NCBI GenBank assembly: GCA_031431035.1
Contig: JANPCR010000253.1
Span: forward strand, 1 to 11,009
Source: JANYCG01 sp031431035
GTDB lineage: Bacteria; Pseudomonadota; Gammaproteobacteria; Burkholderiales; Burkholderiaceae_C
Reading direction: 5' to 3'
DNA: 11,009 nt
Part shown: positions 7,280 to 11,009 of the stretch, in pieces
Position numbering within the stretch: the stretch's first letter is position 1
Layout: every line of letters begins with the position of its first letter
The notes under the pieces: generated by a model
Told to the model about the DNA's origin: nothing
What the model saw: only the letters and a program-made list of their open reading frames with translations
The model's database searches: none
Position numbers and translations under genes: made by a program

Positions 7280-7918
7280 ATGAAACGACGAAATTTGGTC
7301 TCATTTTTTGCCAGCCTGGTGTTGGGCGCAGCCCTTGCCGCGCCCAGCGTGGCCCAAACCAGCGACGAAGCCCCCGACGTTTTTATCAAGCGCCTGGGCA
7401 CCGACGTGCTGGAAACCATAAAGGCTGACAAAAGCTACCAGACGGGTGAGCTTGCCAAGGTGGTCAAGTTGGTTGAAACCATGGTCATGCCGCACATTAA
7501 TTTTGAGCGCATGACGGCGTCTGCCGTAGGCCCCGGCTGGCGCCAAGCCACGCCCGAGCAAAAAAAGCGCCTGCAAGACGAGTTCAAAGCCCTGCTGGTG
7601 CGCACTTATTCGGGTGCTTTGTCGCAGGTGACAGACCAAGTCATCAGCGTCAAACCCATGCGGTTTGCCGCAACCGACACGGAAGTCGTCGCCAAAACCG
7701 AAATCAGGGGCAAGGGCGACCCGATCCAGTTGGACTACCGGCTGGAAAAAACACCGGGCCAAGGCGCTGGCTGGAAGATTTTCAACATCAACGTGCTGGG
7801 CGTTTGGCTGGTCGAAACCTACCGCAGCCAGTTTGCGGCAGAAATTAACGCCAAAGGCATCGATGGCCTGATCGCCACCCTGGTTGAGCGCAACAAAGCC
7901 AACGCCAAAAAGGGCTGA
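7280..7918 (+). CDS. mlaC: Periplasmic phospholipid carrier MlaC
   Basis: MlaC is the soluble shuttle that carries phospholipid across the periplasm between MlaA and the MlaFEDB complex (Ttg2/toluene-tolerance family). The 212-residue precursor has a Sec signal peptide with basic start MKRRN, hydrophobic core and a probable cleavage after SVAQ or SVA near residue 25. Family features are the MVMPHINFERMTASAVGPGWR segment, the EQKKRLQDEFKALLVRTYSGAL helix, and WKIFNINVLGVWLVETYRSQF near the C-terminus. The ATG at 7280 has the best ribosome site in the window, AGGAGA at 7266-7271, which suggests it is made in larger amounts than its membrane partners, as a carrier would be. It is 2 bases from mlaB. 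Confidence 0.95.
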   Translation: MKRRNLVSFFASLVLGAALAAPSVAQTSDEAPDVFIKRLGTDVLETIKADKSYQTGELAKVVKLVETMVMPHINFERMTASAVGPGWRQATPEQKKRLQDEFKALLVRTYSGALSQVTDQVISVKPMRFAATDTEVVAKTEIRGKGDPIQLDYRLEKTPGQGAGWKIFNINVLGVWLVETYRSQFAAEINAKGIDGLIATLVERNKANAKKG

Positions 7919-7920
7919 CC

Positions 7921-8187
7921 GTGCTGGCCCTGCCCAAAGAGTTAACCCAAATCCAGGCGAGCGCCTGCCTTCGGGACTTGGTGCCCGCCTTGGGAACGCA
8001 AGGCGATGAGGTGGTGGTTGACGCAGGCGCGTTGACCCGGTTTGACTCGGCCGCCCTGGCCGTGTTGCTGGAGCTTCGCCGTGAAACCGCCGCTTTAGGC
8101 AAGCGGTTTTCGGTCAGCAAAATGCCCGCGCGTTTGGCCGACTTGGCATCGCTTTACGGTATTTCGGGGCTGCTGCCTGCGGCTTAA
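7921..8187 (+). CDS. mlaB: STAS-domain protein MlaB
   Basis: MlaB is a small cytoplasmic STAS protein that binds MlaF and is needed for assembly and activity of the transporter. The 88-residue product is of normal size for the family. The STAS signature is visible as VVVDAGALTRFDSAALAVLLEL, with Ser43 in the position of the Thr/Ser seen in the conserved D-S/T motif of STAS proteins. The start is GTG at 7921, two bases after the mlaC stop. AAGGG (7910-7914), within the end of mlaC, is a well-spaced ribosome site and supports this start; the next ATG falls at codon 68, too late for a STAS domain. It is the last mla gene; the ABC-2 gene begins 39 bases on. Confidence 0.92.
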   Translation: MLALPKELTQIQASACLRDLVPALGTQGDEVVVDAGALTRFDSAALAVLLELRRETAALGKRFSVSKMPARLADLASLYGISGLLPAA

Positions 8188-8211
8188 ACCCGGCTTCGGT
8201 TGCTGCGACTA

Positions 8212-8239
8212 AAATAGCAGGCTCTCATGCCTGCTATTT
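8212..8239 (+). promoter_or_regulatory. Perfect inverted repeat enclosing the ABC-2 ATPase start codon
   Basis: AAATAGCAGGC (8212-8222) and GCCTGCTATTT (8229-8239) are exact reverse complements with the 6-base loop TCTCAT. The start codon ATG (8227-8229) lies at the loop/stem edge, and the only ribosome-site-like bases (AGCAGG, 8216-8221) are inside the stem. In mRNA this could form a hairpin that hides the start region. In DNA it could be an operator. Only four T-rich bases follow, so a terminator is less likely. Confidence 0.55.
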
Positions 8240-9180
8240 CCTTTCAAAACGTTTCCAAGAGCTACCCGTCCCCACGCGGTCCCAAAGGTTCTGTATTTTC
8301 CGCACTCGACGGCGTCAGCCTCGATATCGAGCAGGGCGAATTCTTTGGCCTCCTTGGCCCCAACGGCGCTGGCAAAACCACCATGATCAGTATTTTGGCG
8401 GGCCTGACGCGGGCTACCAGCGGTCGCGTCAAGGTGTTGGGGGCTGACGTTCAAGCCGACTATGCCAAAGCCCGCTGCAACTTGGGTGTCGTGCCGCAAG
8501 AGCTGGTGTTTGACCCGTTTTTCAATGTGCGCGAAGCCCTTCGCATTCAGTCCGGCTACTTCGGTATCAAAAAAAACGACGACTGGATTGACGAATTGCT
8601 GTCGAGCCTGGGGCTGGCAGACAAGGCAGACGCCAACATGCGCCAATTGTCGGGCGGCATGAAGCGCCGGGTGTTGGTGGCCCAAGCGCTGGTGCACAAG
8701 CCGCCCGTCATTGTGCTGGACGAGCCCACCGCTGGCGTTGACGTCGAGCTGCGCCAAACGCTTTGGCAATTTATCGCCAAGCTGAACAAACAAGGCTCTA
8801 CCGTTTTGCTCACGACCCATTACCTGGAAGAGGCTGAGGCGTTGTGCGGGCGCATTGCCATGCTCAAAACCGGCAAAGTTGTGGCTTTGGCTAAAACCTC
8901 GGAACTGCTGAAAAACGCATCCAGCAACGTGCTGCGCTTTAAGGTAGACAGCGAATTGCCACAAGCCTTGCGAGACAAAGCGCGAATCACCGGACGCATT
9001 GTTCAGTTTCCGGCCCACGACGCCGCCGAGATCGAGCAGTATTTGGCCGCAGTGCGCCAAGCCGGATTGACCGCCGAAGATGTCGAAATTCGCAAGGCCG
9101 ATCTGGAAGACGTGTTTTTGGATGTGATGAATGGCAGCGCAGCACACGAAGTGGCAAGCGTGGGGGCAATCTCAAAATGA
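8227..9180 (+). CDS. ABC-2 type transporter ATP-binding protein (YadG-like)
   Basis: This is the cytoplasmic ATPase of a two-component ABC-2 exporter with the permease that follows. The 317-residue protein has Walker A GPNGAGKT (44-51), Q-loop Gln91, signature LSGGMKRR (141-148), Walker B VIVLDEPTAGVD (161-172) and H-loop His198 (LLTTHY). A C-terminal domain of about 100 residues follows, ending with DLEDVFLDVMNG, a motif usual in ABC-2 ATPases. It resembles the E. coli YadG/CcmA-like group in length and motif order; the substrate is unknown. Its position after mlaB is, as I recall, common in Burkholderiales, so an envelope role is a reasonable guess but not shown. The TGA overlaps the permease ATG (9177-9180). 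The start codon lies inside a perfect inverted repeat. Confidence 0.93.
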   Translation: MPAISFQNVSKSYPSPRGPKGSVFSALDGVSLDIEQGEFFGLLGPNGAGKTTMISILAGLTRATSGRVKVLGADVQADYAKARCNLGVVPQELVFDPFFNVREALRIQSGYFGIKKNDDWIDELLSSLGLADKADANMRQLSGGMKRRVLVAQALVHKPPVIVLDEPTAGVDVELRQTLWQFIAKLNKQGSTVLLTTHYLEEAEALCGRIAMLKTGKVVALAKTSELLKNASSNVLRFKVDSELPQALRDKARITGRIVQFPAHDAAEIEQYLAAVRQAGLTAEDVEIRKADLEDVFLDVMNGSAAHEVASVGAISK

Positions 9181-9932
9181 CCGGCTGGCAAACCCTTCTC
9201 TACAAAGAAACTTTAAGGTTTTGGAAAGTCGCCGCCCAAACCATTGCGGGGCCAGTGCTCACCGCGCTGTTATACCTGCTGATTTTTGGCCATGCGCTGG
9301 AAGCCCATGTCAAGGTCTACGACAAGGTGGGTTACACCTCGTTTTTGGTGCCTGGTTTGGCCATGATGAGCATTTTGCAAAACGCATTCGCCAACAGCTC
9401 GTCGTCGTTGATCATGAGCAAGGTCATGGGCAACCTCGTGTTTTTGCTGCTCACGCCGTTGTCTTATTTGAATTGGTACGTGGCTTACGTCGGCGCGTCC
9501 GTTGTTCGCGGTTTGGCGGTGGGGTTGGGCGTGTTTGCGGTGTCTGCGTTTTTCACCAGCGTGAGCTTTGTGGCACCGCTGTGGATTGTGGTGTTTGCCG
9601 TGCTGGGCGCGGCGCTCATGGGCACTTTGGGGCTGATTGCCGGGCTGTGGGCAGAAAAATTTGACCAATTGGCGGCGTTTCAAAACTTTGTCGTCATGCC
9701 GATGACGTTTTTGAGCGGCGTGTTTTATTCCATTCACTCGCTGCCCGCGTTTTGGCAAGGCGTCAGCCACTTCAACCCGTTCTTTTACATGATCGACGGC
9801 TTCAGGTACGGCTTTTTTGGTGTGAGCGATGTGTCGCCCTGGTTGAGCCTGAGCGTGGTGGCAACGGCTTTGGCGGTGGTCAGCGTGGTGGCCATTCACT
9901 TGCTGCGCATTGGCTACAAAATTCGACAATAA
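9177..9932 (+). CDS. ABC-2 type transporter permease (YadH-like)
   Basis: This is the inner-membrane half of the exporter, partner to the ATPase just upstream. The 251-residue protein has about six hydrophobic segments (approximately 22-40, 57-72, 86-100, 105-130, 133-157 and 223-245) and the ABC-2 signature region GLIAGLWAEKFDQLAAFQNF followed by VVMPMTFLSGVFYSI (about 150-185). Length and layout match the YadH family. The ATG overlaps the ATPase stop by four bases, so the two are co-translated. The substrate cannot be told from the sequence. ibaG begins 28 bases after the stop. Confidence 0.93.
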   Translation: MTGWQTLLYKETLRFWKVAAQTIAGPVLTALLYLLIFGHALEAHVKVYDKVGYTSFLVPGLAMMSILQNAFANSSSSLIMSKVMGNLVFLLLTPLSYLNWYVAYVGASVVRGLAVGLGVFAVSAFFTSVSFVAPLWIVVFAVLGAALMGTLGLIAGLWAEKFDQLAAFQNFVVMPMTFLSGVFYSIHSLPAFWQGVSHFNPFFYMIDGFRYGFFGVSDVSPWLSLSVVATALAVVSVVAIHLLRIGYKIRQ

Positions 9933-9960
9933 TTTTCAATCTACCCGCGAAACATTTTTT

Positions 9961-10206
9961 ATGACCGCAGACCAGCTCAAAGCCATCATCACCGCCCACT
10001 TGCCATGCGAGCATTGCGAGTTGGATGGCGACGGTCGACACTGGTCTGCCACCATCGTGTCGGCCGAGTTTGAAGGCAAGCGCGCCATACAGCGACACCA
10101 ACGCGTGTACGCCACATTGGGGGCCAAAATGCACACTGACGAAGTGCATGCGCTGTCCATGAAAACCTTCACGCCCGCTGAATGGGCAGCGGCAGGCTCT
10201 CACTGA
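9961..10206 (+). CDS. ibaG: BolA-family protein, IbaG type
   Basis: This is a small (81 residues) cytoplasmic protein. BolA-family proteins act with monothiol glutaredoxins in Fe-S cluster handling, and E. coli IbaG is linked to acid stress. The family features are the EHCELDGDGRHW loop, HQRVYATLGAKM, and the C-terminal DEVHALSMKTFTPAEW, with the near-invariant His in the EVHALS segment. Cys15 and Cys18 in the first loop are possible metal ligands. The ATG at 9961 gives the normal family length. A TTG at 9910 would extend it by 17 residues but overlaps the permease gene. No good Shine-Dalgarno precedes the ATG; the upstream bases are a T-run. In E. coli ibaG lies between mlaB and murA; here hisG follows instead. 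Confidence 0.92.
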   Translation: MTADQLKAIITAHLPCEHCELDGDGRHWSATIVSAEFEGKRAIQRHQRVYATLGAKMHTDEVHALSMKTFTPAEWAAAGSH

Positions 10207-10313
10207 GACTTTTTTACTTTGGGAATTTTGGGTGGGTTGGGCTGACACAACTCGACTCTTTCCGGCTCACCCGACGCATCCCGCCTGATCACGACTGAAC
10301 CTGATTGACCTCT
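10207..10313. other. ibaG-hisG gap; murA absent
   Basis: These 107 bases hold no gene. They start with a six-T run (10210-10215), preceded by only a weak TCTCA/TGAGA pairing (10198-10208), so a terminator is doubtful. Next is a G-quadruplex-type motif (10221-10241). I see no convincing promoter for hisG and no remnant of murA, which usually lies beside ibaG and ahead of hisG in related genomes. Confidence 0.6.
10221..10241 (+). promoter_or_regulatory. G-quadruplex-type motif upstream of hisG
   Basis: Four GGG runs at 10221-10223, 10230-10232, 10234-10236 and 10239-10241 are separated by loops of 6, 1 and 2 bases. This meets the usual G3N1-7 quadruplex consensus on the + (coding) strand, so it could fold in the RNA leading into hisG as well as in DNA. 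Function is not shown. Confidence 0.5.
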
Positions 10314-11009
10314 ATGATCACCATCGCATTGTCCAAAGGCCGCATTTTTGAAGAAACCTTGCCGCTGCTCAAGGCCGCTGGCATCGAGGTGCTGGAAGAC
10401 CCCGAAAAATCGCGCAAGTTGATTTTGGCCACCAACCAAGCTGACGTGCGCGTGTTGGTGGTGCGCGCCACCGATGTGCCCACCTACGTGCAGTACGGCG
10501 GTGCCGATTTGGGTATCACCGGCAAAGACACGCTCATCGAACATGCCGCAGAATGGGGAGGCAGCGCCAGCGCTGCGGGGGGTGGCAGCACCAGCGCAGC
10601 GGGTCTGTACCAGCCCTTGGATTTGGACATTGCCAAGTGCCGCATCAGCGTGGCAGTGCGTGCCGACTTTGACTACGCGTCCGCCGTCAAGCAAGGCAGC
10701 CGCCTGAAAGTAGCGACCAAGTACGTGGCCATAGCCCGCGAGTTTTTTGCATCCAAAGGCGTCCATGTGGACTTGATCAAGCTGTACGGCAGCATGGAGC
10801 TGGCCCCGCTAACGGGCTTGGCTGATGCAATTGTGGATCTGGTGTCCACCGGCAACACGCTCAAGGCCAACCATTTGGTTGAAGTCGAGCACATCATGGA
10901 CATCAGCTCGCGCCTGGTGGTGAATCAGGCCGCGCTGAAGCTGAAACAAGCGCCTTTGCGAAAAATTATTGATGCGTTTGCGCTGGCTGTGGCGGCGAGA
11001 ACCGCTTGA
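10314..11009 (+). CDS. hisG: ATP phosphoribosyltransferase, short form
   Basis: HisG joins ATP and PRPP to make phosphoribosyl-ATP, the committed step of histidine synthesis. The 231-residue product lacks the C-terminal regulatory domain of the long form. Short HisG normally works with HisZ, which is not in this window. The N-terminus MITIALSKGRIFEETLPLL is typical, GADLGITGKD is conserved, and the PRPP-binding loop DLVSTGNTLKAN is at about 175-190. The stop is the last base of the window. About 16 extra residues, rich in Gly, Ser and Ala (about 80-97), sit between GKDTLIEH and GLYQPLDL. I chose ATG 10314 because it gives the usual start; a TTG at 10305 would add three residues. No clear Shine-Dalgarno is seen. 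It is probably the first gene of a his cluster continuing to the right. Confidence 0.95.
   Translation: MITIALSKGRIFEETLPLLKAAGIEVLEDPEKSRKLILATNQADVRVLVVRATDVPTYVQYGGADLGITGKDTLIEHAAEWGGSASAAGGGSTSAAGLYQPLDLDIAKCRISVAVRADFDYASAVKQGSRLKVATKYVAIAREFFASKGVHVDLIKLYGSMELAPLTGLADAIVDLVSTGNTLKANHLVEVEHIMDISSRLVVNQAALKLKQAPLRKIIDAFALAVAARTA
10560..10604 (+). repeat. 24-bp period tandem repeat inside hisG
   Basis: GGCAGCGCCAGCGCTGCGGG begins copy 1 (10560-10580) and GGCAGCACCAGCGCAGCGGG begins copy 2 (10584-10604). They match at 18 of 21 bases with a period of 24 bases, so the frame is kept and GSASAAGG/GSTSAAGL is encoded (residues 83-98). Copy 1 also contains a 7-bp inverted repeat (GCAGCGC/GCGCTGC, 10561-10576). 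The repeat accounts for the HisG insertion. Confidence 0.85.

Noticed and set aside
8183..8215. Promoter with TAAAAT (8210-8215) before the ABC-2 ATPase
   Set aside because: No -35 box at suitable spacing (CTTAAA is 21 bases away), and the bases are largely part of the perfect inverted repeat.
8209..9147. Antisense open frame (312 codons) opposite the ABC-2 ATPase
   Set aside because: No known motif, and it covers the whole of a well-conserved gene on the other strand. Treated as a shadow.
9131..9664. Overlapping + strand frame (177 codons) across the ATPase/permease junction
   Set aside because: It is out of frame with two clearly conserved genes, and its composition (Gly/Arg/His-rich) is typical of a shifted reading.
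9910..9960. TTG start extending IbaG by 17 residues
   Set aside because: It overlaps the permease gene, has no ribosome site, and the ATG at 9961 gives the normal family length and start.
10198..10215. Possible terminator after ibaG (TCTCA/TGAGA then a T-run)
   Set aside because: The arms leave only one base between them, so the usable stem is about three pairs, too weak despite the six T.
10286..10320. Two TGATCA sites flanking the hisG start (10286-10291 and 10315-10320)
   Set aside because: Six-base palindromes this common are expected by chance, and one lies within the coding start.
10200..10766. Antisense frame covering the ibaG-hisG gap, considered as a murA remnant or new gene
   Set aside because: The product has no MurA motif and mostly runs opposite hisG.
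1..11009. Search for defence islands, phage genes, integrases, CRISPR or toxin-antitoxin pairs
   Set aside because: All coding space is taken by conserved housekeeping genes with uniform strand and similar base composition; no such element is present.

Overview
The window reads as ordinary chromosomal core DNA from a betaproteobacterium, most likely a member of the Burkholderiales close to the Comamonadaceae (Rhodoferax, Polaromonas or Limnohabitans type). The evidence is the protein sequences, a moderately high G+C content, and the gene order: mlaF-E-D-A-C-B with mlaA inside the operon, then an ABC-2 exporter pair, an ibaG/BolA gene and hisG. All genes are on the + strand. The genus-level placement is inference. 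I see no insertion sequence, prophage, CRISPR array, tRNA or rRNA.

Layout. Bases 1-3795 hold the 3' half of gltB (cut by the window edge) and a complete gltD. These are the large and small subunits of NADPH-dependent glutamate synthase (GOGAT). Bases 3796-4098 are a 303-base, partly AT-rich intergenic region with several inverted repeats and a terminator-like hairpin just upstream of mlaF. Bases 4099-8187 carry a complete Mla operon: MlaF (ATPase), MlaE (permease), MlaD (MCE protein), MlaA (outer-membrane lipoprotein), MlaC (periplasmic lipid carrier) and MlaB (STAS protein). Together they move phospholipids between the outer and inner membranes and keep the outer leaflet asymmetric. Bases 8227-9932 encode an ABC-2 type ATPase and permease with overlapping start and stop codons. 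Bases 9961-10206 encode a small BolA-family protein (IbaG type). Bases 10314-11009 encode short-form HisG, the first enzyme of histidine synthesis, complete to the last base of the window. Several junctions (mlaF/mlaE, mlaD/mlaA, ATPase/permease) use ATGA stop/start overlaps, which suggests co-transcription and translational coupling.

No new multi-gene system is visible; every gene belongs to a known family. The unusual signals are small. (1) The ibaG-hisG gap is only 107 bp, so murA, which usually lies between or beside these genes, is missing here. (2) That gap holds a four-run GGG motif matching the G-quadruplex consensus. (3) MlaF and HisG each carry an in-frame, Ser/Ala/Thr/Gly-rich insertion encoded by short DNA tandem repeats. 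(4) A perfect 11-bp inverted repeat encloses the start codon of the ABC-2 ATPase gene. (5) A terminator-like hairpin lies 13 bases upstream of the mlaF start, which has no Shine-Dalgarno sequence. (6) The gltD-mlaF intergenic region contains a palindromic element that resembles a dispersed repeat of Comamonadaceae.
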